Of a stretch of 43,533 nucleotides of DNA, positions 24,501 through 32,617 are shown in pieces. The stretch's first letter is position 1, and every line of letters starts with the position of its first letter. The stretch is from the NCBI RefSeq assembly GCF_004346035.1, contig NZ_SLZN01000021.1, forward strand, positions 1 through 43,533. The letters run 5' to 3'. The translations under genes and the position numbers were made by a program. The notes below the pieces were generated by a model. That model did no database searches. It saw nothing but the letters and a program-made list of their open reading frames with translations, and was not told where the DNA came from. This DNA comes from Acidomonas methanolica. Its GTDB lineage: Bacteria; Pseudomonadota; Alphaproteobacteria; Acetobacterales; Acetobacteraceae.

Positions 24501-24707
24501 GATCTGCGCGGGACGCTGGTCCCGCTCTTCAGCCTCAATGCCCTGCCGGGGAAACTTCCCGGTCTCGGAAAGCTTTTCGTCCCGGAAAAGGGGGGAGGGA
24601 TGCTCGCGGCCACCTTCGCGGTGAAAGGCGCGCTCGGCGATCCTTCCGTGCATGTCAATCCGTTCTCCATGCTGCTGCCCGGCGTGCTGCGCGGGATTGC
24701 CGAATAG
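21525..24707 (+). CDS. YhdP-like large AsmA-family envelope protein
   Basis: About 1060 residues. One N-terminal membrane helix (RIVALCLLLPAVLVTVPTTF) anchors a very long periplasmic beta-rich body. It contains a DUF3971-like middle (WPQAMLTEARKWVTRNIVAG, the WL/WP-x-RxWVxxNI block) and a C-terminal AsmA-like part (LLPGVLRGIAE end, GTLVPLFSLNALPGKLPGLG). Such YhdP proteins are bridge-like and are thought to move phospholipids between the inner and outer membranes. The start is unclear: no ATG, GTG or TTG lies between an ATG at 21375 (deep inside bcp) and a GTG at 21621 (inside the membrane helix). CTG at 21525, overlapping the bcp stop, is my guess. Confidence 0.82.
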   Translation: MTGFLPSRHFLRPFPWQWRVARIVALCLLLPAVLVTVPTTFLLWRLARAPLDVTSLARRWLPLAIVAGADRGAPAGRLDVGTLAIAWKPSHRDGGLVLQARDLRVLRRDGSTALSLSRARLVLEIAPLLIGRVAPREVEAEDMHAALSRRADGAVTLDLPGARADGNVPDLFIFRALTRVHVARVTATLEGFSLHVSLLDGLRQAHRRLLWDGNLAADLVAPGKETVTLDGHAEPASSGVRWHLASSAFEPQIFSPVAPELARWHVPLAVTLDGVETEGYVGGVLRHRTGLAIAWLAGRATLGAGQILQEGAPLQVNGGGAALSIAPTHPGERDARLALRGGWIALTGAGNAPTRFTTFADFVLSDLLRPRRIDGSAHVEGSSFEVGQLGAIWPQAMLTEARKWVTRNIVAGHGSGLAVTATLHGDHGWPSLQPVGMRGALHLEDATTIWLPGMPPAEHLAADLDFAKPDTLRFVIHSGVQPADASAGAPRLTLAEATGLIDGLYVRDQNGTFVLRLSGDLGTYLRLLAQPRLHLLSRHPLPFSAPSGPVAATLHIHLPLEAHVRDEDIHIEARGAFHDVHLGDVLLGRDLADGAGTIFATQNGLDVTGTGRLGGVATTANVREKFRHDTRRDEVTRIHAVSTFDPASFEAAGLGSPDLFTGQAVLTSDYVARADGRGDVALALDLGAAGVSLPVWDKAPGLAASARAHVALMHDTVTGVDGIVAQGPELALNGHAVLDKGGIVGVALEDFHVRRSKGDARILFGSGADAPLRVMVNAETLDLAPLFHRVAAGSGERPVRERPAGAWRRREWKVDLKARRLFLAREAMLGGVSAHLEEKGGRLLFATVESVAPAETHVVLTPRGRERHLVATTADLGAMLDQLAGIKRIGGGAMRLEGALRDEQNGAGGLTFEGRLTGAHVALLHPPAALTWVTHLAPYDRGVADGAHFEFRDISLPVTYRAGRVTIRDGQLGNDALGATVTGDIDTVTERIDLRGTLVPLFSLNALPGKLPGLGKLFVPEKGGGMLAATFAVKGALGDPSVHVNPFSMLLPGVLRGIAE

Positions 24708-24832
24708 AAGCGATCGAAATGTTTTCGGGCCGTGGAACATCCACATATACATAACGGCGTCCGCGCCGCCTTCGCTGCCACGGTGAATGGACTCGCTTGT
24801 CGTGACAGTGTCGGATCGGGGAGGGGAGCGGG

Positions 24833-25540
24833 ATGAAGCGGAGAAGGGACCAGGACCTGTCCTTGTCGCCGGAGACCATGAACGCGCTCGCGGCGATCCA
24901 CCGGGAGGCGGAAGACGCCGCGCGGGCGGGCGGGCGGCCTGATTCCGGGCAGTTCGGCGAGCTTGCGAGGCGGATCGGGGAGTTCGCGCGCCATGAGAGA
25001 CTGTCGCGGATCATTGAGCTTGGCCTGACGGTGCCGCACTGGTCGAGTCGTCATGCGGTGCTGACGGGCGGCGTGATGGCGGCGCTGGCGGTGAGGCGGA
25101 ATGAAAGCGAGGCGCGCGTGATCTCCCTCGTCACGGCGGCGCTGGTGCATGATATCGGCAAGATATTTCTCCCCGACGCGGTGCTGCACTGGCCAGGCCC
25201 GTTGCATGGGGAGGCGTTGGACGTCATGCGCCGCCATGTGCTGATCGGTCACGATCTGTTGCTCGGCAGCGGCGGTTTCGACGAGACGGCGCTCACCGTT
25301 GCGCTGCATCACCATGAACTCCTGGACGGCAGCGGCTATCCCGGCGGACTTGCGGGGGACGAGATCGAGGAGAGCCTCCGGCTCGCGACGGTCTGCGACA
25401 TCTTCGCCGCCCTGATCGAGGCGCGTTCCTACAAATCCGCCTTGCAGCCGGATGAGGCGTTGCAGCTCATGGGCGGCATGACCGACCAGATCGATGGCGG
25501 CGTGCTCGCGGAGCTGGAGGCGCTTCTGCATGAAAGCTGA
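24833..25540 (+). CDS. HD-GYP domain protein
   Basis: The 235-residue product has a short N-terminal helical region, then an HD-GYP domain: HAVLTGGVMAALAVRR, LVHDIGKIFLPD (HD at 106-107), RRHVLIGHDLL, HHHELLDGSGYPGGLAGDEI (GYP at 168-170), and LRLATVCDIFAALIEARSYK. These are the metal-binding and hallmark residues of c-di-GMP phosphodiesterases of this class. No receiver or sensor domain is attached, so regulation must come from elsewhere. The ATG at 24833 has GGAGCGG upstream. The gene stands alone between yhdP and rarA with gaps of 125 and 102 bases. Confidence 0.88.
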   Translation: MKRRRDQDLSLSPETMNALAAIHREAEDAARAGGRPDSGQFGELARRIGEFARHERLSRIIELGLTVPHWSSRHAVLTGGVMAALAVRRNESEARVISLVTAALVHDIGKIFLPDAVLHWPGPLHGEALDVMRRHVLIGHDLLLGSGGFDETALTVALHHHELLDGSGYPGGLAGDEIEESLRLATVCDIFAALIEARSYKSALQPDEALQLMGGMTDQIDGGVLAELEALLHES

Positions 25541-25642
25541 GGGCATGCCGAGATCGGCGACGCTCTCGTTTTCCGCATGTGGAACGCCTATGTTCCTTCA
25601 ATAGTGCCTTTGCCAGAGTGTCTTTATTCGAGGAAAATCTTC

Positions 25643-27004
25643 ATGCGAGACGACGCGCCAGCCGATCTGTTCGGCGCCGAACCCGCCCCGCGTCGCGCGG
25701 CGGCGGCCGTCGTCGCGCATTCGAGTTGTCCGCCCTCCACGCAGCCTCTGGCGGACCGGCTGCGTCCGAAGACGCTCGACGACGTCGTCGGGCAGGCGCA
25801 TCTGCTGGGGCCGGAGGGCGCGTTGCGGATGATGCTGGCGCGCAGGACGCTGCCGAGCCTCATTCTCTGGGGTGGGCCGGGATGTGGCAAGACGACGATC
25901 GCGCGGCTTCTGGCGGGAGCGGCCGGGCTGCGGTTCGAGCAGATTTCGGCCGTGTTCTCGGGCGTGGCCGATCTCAAGAAGGTCTTCGACAACGCCCAGC
26001 GCTTCCAGGCGGAGACGGGGCGCGGGACGCTGCTGTTCGTCGACGAGATCCATCGCTTCAACCGGGCGCAGCAGGACGGTTTCCTGCCCTATGTCGAGCG
26101 CGGGACGGTGGTGCTGGTCGGCGCCACGACGGAGAATCCGTCCTTCGCGCTGAACGGCGCGCTGCTTTCGCGCTGTCAGGTGCTGGTGCTCAACCGGCTG
26201 GACGATTCGGCGCTGGAGGCGCTGATCGTGCGGGCGGAGGGCGAGCTGGGCCGCGCCCTGCCGCTGGACGAGGCCGCGCGGGCGACGCTGCGCGCCATGG
26301 CGGACGGGGACGGGCGGTATCTTCTCAATCTCGTCGAACAGGTCGCGGCGCTGGACGAGACGAAGCTTCTGGCGCCCGCCGATCTGGCGGCGCTTCTGGC
26401 GCGGCGGGCGGTGCTCTATGACAAGGACCGGGAAGAGCATTACAACCTCATCTCGGCGCTGCATAAATCCCTGCGCGGATCGGACCCGGATGCGGGGCTC
26501 TACTGGTTCGCGCGGATGCTCGAAGGCGGCGAGGACCCGCGCTATATCGCGCGGCGTCTGACGCGCTTCGCGGCGGAGGATGTGGGCATGGCCGATCCGT
26601 CGGTTCTGCCGCTCGCCATCGCCGCGTGGGAAACCTATGAGCGGCTCGGGAGTCCGGAGGGCGAACTGGCTCTTGCCGAGCTGGTGGTGGCTCTGGCGAC
26701 CGCGCCGAAATCCAATGCGGTCTATAAGGCCTACAAGGCGGCGCGGCGTCTGGCGAAGGAGACCGGCAGCCTCGGGCCGCCCCATCACATCCGCAATGCG
26801 CCGACGCGGCTGATGAAGGATCTCGGCTATGGGCGGGGCTATGAATACGATCATGACACGGAGGAGGCGTTCTCCGGCCAGGATTACTTCCCCGACGAGA
26901 TGGAGCGTGTGACGCTGTACGCGCCGACGCCGCGTGGACGGGAGGCGGAGATCAGGAAAGTGCTGGACAGGCAGGCCGCGATGAGGGCAAGCCGTCGCCC
27001 ATGA
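25643..27004 (+). CDS. rarA: Replication-associated recombination protein RarA (MgsA)
   Basis: A 453-residue clamp-loader-like AAA+ ATPase. N-terminal PLADRLRPKTLDDVVGQ, Walker A GGPGCGKT at 77-84, Walker B LLFVDEIHRFN, sensor 1 GATTENPSF, and the C-terminal tetramerisation region (DKDREEHYNLISALHKSLRG, LARMLEGGEDPRYIARRL-like, NAVYKAYKAARR) all match RarA/MgsA/WRNIP1. It acts at stalled replication forks. ATG 25643 with SD GAGGAAAA is chosen over an upstream ATG at 25577. Its stop overlaps the next gene's ATG (ATGA), opening a four-gene operon. Confidence 0.95.
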   Translation: MRDDAPADLFGAEPAPRRAAAAVVAHSSCPPSTQPLADRLRPKTLDDVVGQAHLLGPEGALRMMLARRTLPSLILWGGPGCGKTTIARLLAGAAGLRFEQISAVFSGVADLKKVFDNAQRFQAETGRGTLLFVDEIHRFNRAQQDGFLPYVERGTVVLVGATTENPSFALNGALLSRCQVLVLNRLDDSALEALIVRAEGELGRALPLDEAARATLRAMADGDGRYLLNLVEQVAALDETKLLAPADLAALLARRAVLYDKDREEHYNLISALHKSLRGSDPDAGLYWFARMLEGGEDPRYIARRLTRFAAEDVGMADPSVLPLAIAAWETYERLGSPEGELALAELVVALATAPKSNAVYKAYKAARRLAKETGSLGPPHHIRNAPTRLMKDLGYGRGYEYDHDTEEAFSGQDYFPDEMERVTLYAPTPRGREAEIRKVLDRQAAMRASRRP

Positions 27005-28050
27005 GTGTCCAGACCCATATCGTCAGCGAGGACGAAGCCGATCTGCGCCTCGACCGCTGGTTTCGACGTCATTTCCCCGATCTGACCCAGGGGGCGTTGC
27101 AGAAGCTCTGCCGCACCGGGCAGGTTCGTGTCGATGGCGGCCGTGTGGCCGGGGCGAGCCGCCTCGCGCCCGGCCAGACCATTCGTGTTCCGCCCTTGCC
27201 GCAACCCTCCGTTCCGGCCGCGTCCGAGGCGCCCGCGCCGCTCGATCCGCTGCTGGCGAAGGAAATCGAGCGGATGGTGATCTATCGCGACGAAAAGATC
27301 ATTGTGCTCGACAAGCCCTCCGGCCTGCCGACGCAGGGCGGGCCGGGCATCACGAAGCATGTGGACATGATGCTGGACGGCCTGCGCGACGGGCGTGCGG
27401 ATCGTCCGCGCCTCGTGCATCGCATCGACCGGGATACGTCCGGTCTGTTGCTGGTGGCGCGCACGCCGGGGGTCGCGGCGAAGCTGGCGGCCGCATTCCG
27501 AGGGCGGGATGTGAAGAAGACCTATTGGGCTGTGGTCGTCGGGCGGCCGATGCCGGGCGAGGGCGTGATCGACCAGCCTCTGGCGCGTCTGGGCGCGGGC
27601 AACGGCGCGCTGGTGATCGCGGCGTCCCGCGACGATGAGGACGCCGCCAGCGCGCGGACGGAGTACGTGACCGTCGATGCGGCGGGGCGGAAGATGGCGT
27701 GGCTCGCCCTGTCGCCGCTGACCGGGCGCACGCATCAGCTTCGCGTGCATTGCGAGACGATCGGCACCCCGATTCTCGGCGATCCGCGCTATGGCGGCAA
27801 GGCGGCTCATCCGGAGGGGTTCGCGGACCGGCTGCATCTTCATGCGCGCGCGCTCGATCTGCCGCATCCGGATGGCGGACGGCTGATCGTCGCGGCGGGG
27901 CTGCCGCCCCATATGCGCGAGACGTTCCGCGATCTGGGTTTTTCGCCCGGCGAGACGCCCGCGCCGCAGCGCATTCACGGGCCGAAGCCCGCGGCAGCCG
28001 CCGTCAAGGCGGTCAGGAGAACCGTCGGCGGCGGGAGGACGGGACGTTGA
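27001..28050 (+). CDS. RluA-family 23S rRNA pseudouridine synthase (RluC/RluD type)
   Basis: A 349-residue protein with an N-terminal S4 RNA-binding domain (LRLDRWFRRHFPDLTQGALQ, GQVRVDGGRV, residues 14-65). The RluA catalytic domain follows, with IVLDKPSGLPTQGG, the active-site motif HRIDRDTSGLLLVA (catalytic Asp143) and GRTHQLRVHCETIGTPILGD. It converts uridines of 23S rRNA to pseudouridine. The exact positions modified are not readable from sequence; S4 plus this length favours RluC or RluD. The gene overlaps both neighbours (ATGA in front, TTGA behind). Confidence 0.92.
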   Translation: MSVQTHIVSEDEADLRLDRWFRRHFPDLTQGALQKLCRTGQVRVDGGRVAGASRLAPGQTIRVPPLPQPSVPAASEAPAPLDPLLAKEIERMVIYRDEKIIVLDKPSGLPTQGGPGITKHVDMMLDGLRDGRADRPRLVHRIDRDTSGLLLVARTPGVAAKLAAAFRGRDVKKTYWAVVVGRPMPGEGVIDQPLARLGAGNGALVIAASRDDEDAASARTEYVTVDAAGRKMAWLALSPLTGRTHQLRVHCETIGTPILGDPRYGGKAAHPEGFADRLHLHARALDLPHPDGGRLIVAAGLPPHMRETFRDLGFSPGETPAPQRIHGPKPAAAAVKAVRRTVGGGRTGR

Positions 28051-30248
28051 GGCGGCTGCTGTTTCTGCTCATTGCCCTGCTGGTGCTGCTGGCGGGATTC
28101 GGTGTGGCCGGGCATGTTCTGGTGGATCGTTCGGCGCTGCGCGAGGACGTGATCCTGGCGGCGAAGCAGCAGACCGGCGACGATCTGCGGATCGGGTCGC
28201 TCTCCGTGGCGTTCTTCCCCTGGCCGGGCTTCGTGGCGCGGGACGTGTCGCTCTCCGGCCCGCAGGGGGAGGCTGCCCCGGCCTTGCTGACGGCGCGGGA
28301 CGTGCGCGGCAGCGTGGCGTTGCTGCCGCTTCTGCATCGCGAGGTCCGGGTTGAGCATCTGGTGGTCGCCCATGGCGCGGTGACGCCGTACCGCTCCGCG
28401 GATGGGGCGGCGAACTGGCGGATCGCGCCTCAGGCCGCCGCTTCGGTTCAGGATACAAATGCAGGCGCGGGCGAGCGTTCGCCGCTGACGCCGATGACGG
28501 GGCGGTGGCGGGTGAGCGTGGCGAGCGCGGTGCTCGCGGACATGAAGCTGTCCTTTCATGATGAGTCGCGCGCGCAGGGTGGCGAGGCCCAGCTGGATCG
28601 GCTCGCGCTGGACGGGCTCGACGGGCACACGCCCTCCTTCGACCTGACGGCGCGGCACGGGAAGACACCCTTCACCCTGAGCGGGCATGTGGGGCCGCTG
28701 GCGGCTGTATTCGGCGAGGGGAGTGCCGCGCGCATTCCCTGGGCCGTGAGTCTGGCCGGGACGCTCGGGACGGATGCGGTGCATTCCGACCGGTTCACGT
28801 TCGACGGGCAGATGCTCGATGTCGCGGGTTTGTCCGGAATTTCCGGCACGTTGCGCGGATCGGTGGCGCATTTGCGCGATCTGGAAGGCGTTTTCCCTCA
28901 TGCCGGTTTGCCGGAAGTGGATGGAGTTTCCGGCGAGATCAGCCTCTTCAACGTCACGCCCACGGCGGAGGGCTGGCGTACCCGCGAACCGGGCGGCGGG
29001 GTGAATCATCTGCATCTGACCATGGGGTCGGCGGTGCTGCCGGATGGCGTGGTGCTGCATGACGTGGCGCTCGGGGCCGAGACGCTGTCCGCGCCGCTGG
29101 AACTGTCGGGGCGGCTGGATGCGGCGGGCCGGTCGATCGGGGTTCAGCTTCATCTCGGCACGCTGGAGCAGGCGCAGGACACGTGGCGTTCCGATTTCGG
29201 GACGGCCCTGCCGGTCGCGGTGGAGGCGCACGGCCTGCCGGGTTCGGCCGGGGCCGGGGATACGCTGAATGCGACGGGGTCGGTCGGCGCGGATGCGGTT
29301 GCGTTCGATGGGCAGGCCCGTCTCGGTGTCCTGACGGTCGCGGGGATGGATTTGCGGCATGTCGTGGTTCAGGCGGCGTATGCCGGGCCGGTCGATCAGG
29401 GCGTTCGTCCGGCTCTGGGCAGCGGCACGGGTCATGGGACGGCCAGTGTCGGCGAGGTGCGTTTCGGCGGGCAGGTGTATCACGATCTGAAGGTTCAGGC
29501 CGTGCTGGCGAAGGGGCGGCTGGAGCTTGATCCGCTCTCCGCCCAGGGCGCGGCCGGAGCACTGGCGGGAGCTGTGACGTTCGTGGCCGCCGATCCGGGC
29601 GTGGCGCTGACGGCGCGTCTGGCTCCGGTGACGCTTCCGGCGGAAGTGCTGCAACACTGGGCGGGTCTTCCGCCGTTGTTGCAGGGGCCGGTGGAACTGG
29701 TGGGCGAGGTGCATGGCGAAGGCATCGACCGCGCGGCGCTGCTGGGGTCGCTGACCGGGCATCTGGGCCTGTCGATGGTCGACGGCAAGGTGAACGGCGC
29801 GCGGCTGGGCGCGTTCGTCGGGCAGGAGGCCGGGCTGGCGCTGGGGAGCGGCGAGATCGGGATGCGGTGTCTCGGCGTGCACATGCGGCTTGCCGGCGGG
29901 CAGGCGGTGCTGGACACGATCGGGCTGGAAGCCGGGATGCTCGGCGCGACGGGTCATGGCACGGTGGAGCTGGCCGGTCAGACGCTCGCGCTGCATCTGC
30001 TGCCGCATGTCGGGATCGGCGGCACGGGTGCCTCGACCCCGATCGCGGTGACGGGGACGCTGGACTCACCGCATGTCGCGCAGGAAGCCGGGGTGGACGG
30101 GCGCTACCAGATCACGATCGGCGGCCCGATGCCTGATCCCTGCGCGTCTCTCACCGCGGCGCGGGAGGGAATGGCCGGCCCCGCCGCGCCGGCGCCGCAT
30201 CGTTCCAAGGCGGTGAACCTGTTGCGCTCCCTGGGCATCCTGCATTGA
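28047..30248 (+). CDS. AsmA-family membrane-anchored periplasmic protein
   Basis: A 733-residue protein with an N-terminal membrane helix (RRLLFLLIALLVLLAGFGVA) and the AsmA N-terminal block ILAAKQQTGDDLRIGSLSVA and FFPWPGFVARDVSLSGPQG. Near 560-620 comes the AsmA C-terminal region (GLSMVDGKVNGARLGAFVGQ-like). AsmA proteins are long beta-groove proteins tied to outer-membrane lipid homeostasis. The start is TTG at 28047, with SD GGGAGG 9 bases before, overlapping the pseudouridine synthase stop codon (TTGA). It is shorter than, and distinct from, the YhdP-like protein at 21525-24707. Confidence 0.85.
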   Translation: MRRLLFLLIALLVLLAGFGVAGHVLVDRSALREDVILAAKQQTGDDLRIGSLSVAFFPWPGFVARDVSLSGPQGEAAPALLTARDVRGSVALLPLLHREVRVEHLVVAHGAVTPYRSADGAANWRIAPQAAASVQDTNAGAGERSPLTPMTGRWRVSVASAVLADMKLSFHDESRAQGGEAQLDRLALDGLDGHTPSFDLTARHGKTPFTLSGHVGPLAAVFGEGSAARIPWAVSLAGTLGTDAVHSDRFTFDGQMLDVAGLSGISGTLRGSVAHLRDLEGVFPHAGLPEVDGVSGEISLFNVTPTAEGWRTREPGGGVNHLHLTMGSAVLPDGVVLHDVALGAETLSAPLELSGRLDAAGRSIGVQLHLGTLEQAQDTWRSDFGTALPVAVEAHGLPGSAGAGDTLNATGSVGADAVAFDGQARLGVLTVAGMDLRHVVVQAAYAGPVDQGVRPALGSGTGHGTASVGEVRFGGQVYHDLKVQAVLAKGRLELDPLSAQGAAGALAGAVTFVAADPGVALTARLAPVTLPAEVLQHWAGLPPLLQGPVELVGEVHGEGIDRAALLGSLTGHLGLSMVDGKVNGARLGAFVGQEAGLALGSGEIGMRCLGVHMRLAGGQAVLDTIGLEAGMLGATGHGTVELAGQTLALHLLPHVGIGGTGASTPIAVTGTLDSPHVAQEAGVDGRYQITIGGPMPDPCASLTAAREGMAGPAAPAPHRSKAVNLLRSLGILH

Positions 30249-30967
30249 GCGGGGCGTTGCGCCGCTTCTGGCAGACGGTCGCGGTGAAGCCGGTGGCGGC
30301 GGGATTCGCCGTCACGCTGGACGGGCGGGGAGTGCGTCTGCCCGGAGGGTCGCCGCTGGTCGTGGCGAGTGCGGCGCTGGCGGAGGCGATCGCGGCGGAG
30401 TGGGAGGCGATTGCGCCCGGTGCCCCCTTCGATCCCGGCGCTTTGCCGTTGACGCGCATTGCCGGGACGATGATCGAGCGGATCGCGCCGGGCCGCGCCG
30501 CCATCATCACCATGCTGGTGAATTTCGGCGTGTCCGATCTCCTGCTCTATCGTGAAGAGGCGTTGCAGGCGGAGCAGGCCGCGCTCTTCGATCCCGTGCT
30601 GGAGGCATTTGCGCGGCGTCACGGCGTGCAACCGCGTGTGACGCTGGCGCTGATCCCGCAGGAGGCGGAGCCGGAGGAACGGAAGGCTCTGACGGCAGCG
30701 CTGGAGGCGCAGGATGACGCCGGTCTCGCGGCGCTGGGCGTGCTTACGCCGGCGCTGGGAAGTCTGATTCTGGCTTTGGGGCTGGTGGAGGGCTGGGTCG
30801 ACCGGGACCGCGCGCTGGACGCGGCCTTTCTGGAAGAACGCTGTCAGATGAGGCGCTGGGGCGAGGATACGGAAATAAAGCGCCAGTTGGCGTCGCGGGC
30901 GGCGGATGTCGATGATGCGATGCGGTTTTTGATGCTCTCGCGACAAATTGGAACGGCCGGGGCATGA
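30245..30967 (+). CDS. ATP12 family F1-ATPase assembly chaperone
   Basis: A 240-residue protein matching the ATP12 family: RRFWQTVAVKPVAAGFAVTL (FWKxVxV pattern), DGRGVRLPGGSPLVVAS, LAEAIAAEWEA, PLTRIAGTMIERI, VSDLLLYRE, and LGSLILALGLVEGWVD. Mitochondrial ATP12 binds the F1 alpha subunit before assembly, and alphaproteobacterial members presumably do the same. The start is TTG at 30245, overlapping the AsmA gene stop in the same TTGA way as the gene before it. It is the last gene of the rarA operon. Confidence 0.9.
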   Translation: MSGALRRFWQTVAVKPVAAGFAVTLDGRGVRLPGGSPLVVASAALAEAIAAEWEAIAPGAPFDPGALPLTRIAGTMIERIAPGRAAIITMLVNFGVSDLLLYREEALQAEQAALFDPVLEAFARRHGVQPRVTLALIPQEAEPEERKALTAALEAQDDAGLAALGVLTPALGSLILALGLVEGWVDRDRALDAAFLEERCQMRRWGEDTEIKRQLASRAADVDDAMRFLMLSRQIGTAGA

Positions 30968-31114
30968 TTTTGCCATGATCCTCGTCGAAACAGGACCCTG
31001 TTGTGAAGCGCGACCGGATGAGAGGTTTGGTTACTGGTCGTGACTGGACCTGTGGAAGAAAAAGCGGGATACCGCTCTTCGGCTTCAGGTAGAAAGCAAA
31101 CGGGAGAACAGAAT

Positions 31115-31297
31115 ATGAGTGGTTATTCCGTGGATATGGGTGTGACGGCGTCGCAATTTCCGGAAGATGCGCTCAAGCTGCGGCGCGCGACGTTCGGGGC
31201 GCGTTCGGCGCGGATCTTCGCCACATGCGCGCAGGGGGCCTGGGTCCTGCTCGCCATGACGCCGGTGATCGTGGTTCTCTGCGCGCTGAAGGGGTAA
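31115..31297 (+). CDS. Small single-helix membrane protein, hypothetical
   Basis: A 60-residue product: a soluble N-terminus (MSGYSVDMGVTASQFPEDAL) with a Lys/Arg-rich middle, then one membrane helix at about 37-57 (AQGAWVLLAMTPVIVVLCAL) ending KG. ATG 31115 has SD GGGAGAA 8 bases before it. A terminator-like hairpin follows at 31326. The clear SD and terminator support a monocistronic gene. No family is recognised. Confidence 0.65.
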   Translation: MSGYSVDMGVTASQFPEDALKLRRATFGARSARIFATCAQGAWVLLAMTPVIVVLCALKG

Positions 31298-31325
31298 GGA
31301 TTCCCTTCAAATCGAAGGGTGCGGA

Positions 31326-31346
31326 GCGGCCTTGCGGCCGCCTTTT
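31326..31346 (+). terminator. Intrinsic terminator after the small membrane-protein gene
   Basis: GCGGCC (31326-31331), loop TTGC, GGCCGC (31336-31341), then CTTTT. It is 29 bases after the stop of the 60-residue gene. A weaker hairpin CCCTTC-AAATC-GAAGGG sits at 31303-31319, so there may be a double stem. The gene on the other side (ispDF) converges on it. Confidence 0.6.
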
Positions 31347-31350
31347 CCGT

Positions 31351-31393
31351 TTGAGTGCAGCAGGTTGAGTGCAGCAGGGTTCAGGGCAGCAGG
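31351..31393. repeat. Tandem 14-bp repeat at the 3' end of ispDF
   Basis: TTGAGTGCAGCAGG occurs twice head to tail (31351-31364 and 31365-31378), followed by a degenerate copy GTTCAGGGCAGCAGG (31379-31393). The last copy includes the ispDF stop codon and final codons. This looks like a local duplication of the gene's end, probably by replication slippage. Confidence 0.7.
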
Positions 31394-32535
31394 ACGGTGG
31401 CCGTCGCCGCTGCCGCGATCCCTTCCTCGCGGCCGGTGAAGCCCAGGCGCTCGGAGGTCGTGGCTTTCACCGAGATGCGCTCGATCCCGACCTGAAGCAG
31501 CTCCGCGAGACGGGCGCGCATCGCTTCCACGTGGGGGCGGATTTTCGGCCGCTCGCAGATCAGCGTCACATCCGCGTTCACCAGCATGCCGCCGCGCGCG
31601 CGGATGCGCTCCCCGGCGTGAATCAGGAAGCGGGCGGAGTCCATGTCCTTCCACTCATTGTCGGAAGGCGGGAAATGCGCGCCGATATCGCCCTCGGCCA
31701 GCGCGCCGTAGATCGCGTCGCAGAGGGTGTGGATGCCCACATCGGCGTCGGAATGGCCCGCGAGGCCGCGATCGTGCGGAACCGTGATGCCGCAGAGAAT
31801 CAGCGGACGCCCGGCCTCGAAGGCGTGGACGTCATAGCCGAGGCCGGTGCGGGGCAGGGGCATCGCGCCCAGAAGACGTTCGAGTCGCACGAGATCCTCC
31901 GGCAGGGTCAGCTTGATGTTGTCGTCGTCGCCCGGCACCACGGCGATGCTCAGGCCCGCGGCTTCCAGCAGGGCGGCGTCGTCGGTCGCGTGATCGGTAT
32001 GGGTGCGATGCAGATCGCGCAGGAGGGTGAAGCGGAAGCCCTGCGGCGTCTGGGCGCGCCAGAGCGAGTCGCGCGGCACGGTGGTCTCGACCACGCCGTT
32101 CCGCACGCGCTTGAGCGTATCCGCCACGCGCACGGCGGGAATTGCGCCGGGGTGCTCTTCCAGCGCGGCGAGCACGGCGGCGGTGATGCGGGCGGGGACG
32201 TAGGGACGCGCGCCGTCATGCACGAGCACGAAATCGGGCGGCGGCCCGGGCAATGCGTCGAGCGCCTCCAGCCCCGCGCGGACGCTGTGCTGGCGCTCGC
32301 TTCCGCCGCCGACCGGCGGGAGAACCTTTTCGAGTCCCTCCAGGGCTTCGGCCAGGGCGAAGTCATCGCCGACCGGGAGGATGACGTCCACATGGGGTTG
32401 CAGCGCCTCCGCCGCGTGGCGGATGACGGGCTTGCCCCCGAGCATGAGGAATTGCTTGCTGATGGCGTGGCCCGGCGCCGCCTCGGCGAAGCGGCGGCCC
32501 GACCCTGCGGCGAGAAGGATGGCGGCGATACGCAT
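31381..32535 (-). CDS. ispDF: Bifunctional IspD/IspF of the MEP isoprenoid pathway
   Basis: A 384-residue fusion. The first 225 or so residues are IspD (2-C-methyl-D-erythritol 4-phosphate cytidylyltransferase), with [23 protein letters not shown], and [12 protein letters not shown]. The rest is IspF (2-C-methyl-D-erythritol 2,4-cyclodiphosphate synthase), with [20 protein letters not shown] (metal-binding D-x-H), [28 protein letters not shown] and [13 protein letters not shown]. The fusion is common in alphaproteobacteria. The start MRIAAI at 32535 is chosen; an ATG at 32544 is equally possible and no SD is clear. Confidence 0.95.
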   Translation of the reverse strand: MRIAAILLAAGSGRRFAEAAPGHAISKQFLMLGGKPVIRHAAEALQPHVDVILPVGDDFALAEALEGLEKVLPPVGGGSERQHSVRAGLEALDALPGPPPDFVLVHDGARPYVPARITAAVLAALEEHPGAIPAVRVADTLKRVRNGVVETTVPRDSLWRAQTPQGFRFTLLRDLHRTHTDHATDDAALLEAAGLSIAVVPGDDDNIKLTLPEDLVRLERLLGAMPLPRTGLGYDVHAFEAGRPLILCGITVPHDRGLAGHSDADVGIHTLCDAIYGALAEGDIGAHFPPSDNEWKDMDSARFLIHAGERIRARGGMLVNADVTLICERPKIRPHVEAMRARLAELLQVGIERISVKATTSERLGFTGREEGIAAAATATVLLP

Positions 32536-32617
32536 GGTGGCCATGCAATGCGGGTTCACCGGCCGGGCGTCAAGGAGGTATGTCCCGATTTGAAGTGCCC
32601 GGTCCCGGTGTCCCGGT

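Noticed and set aside
22128-24752. 874-codon open frame on the minus strand
   Set aside because: It is the antisense shadow of the YhdP-like gene. High GC leaves antisense frames open; the composition is Arg/His/Gln-rich and no domain or signal is visible.
27975-30008. 677-codon open frame on the minus strand
   Set aside because: It is the antisense shadow of the AsmA gene and has no recognisable features.
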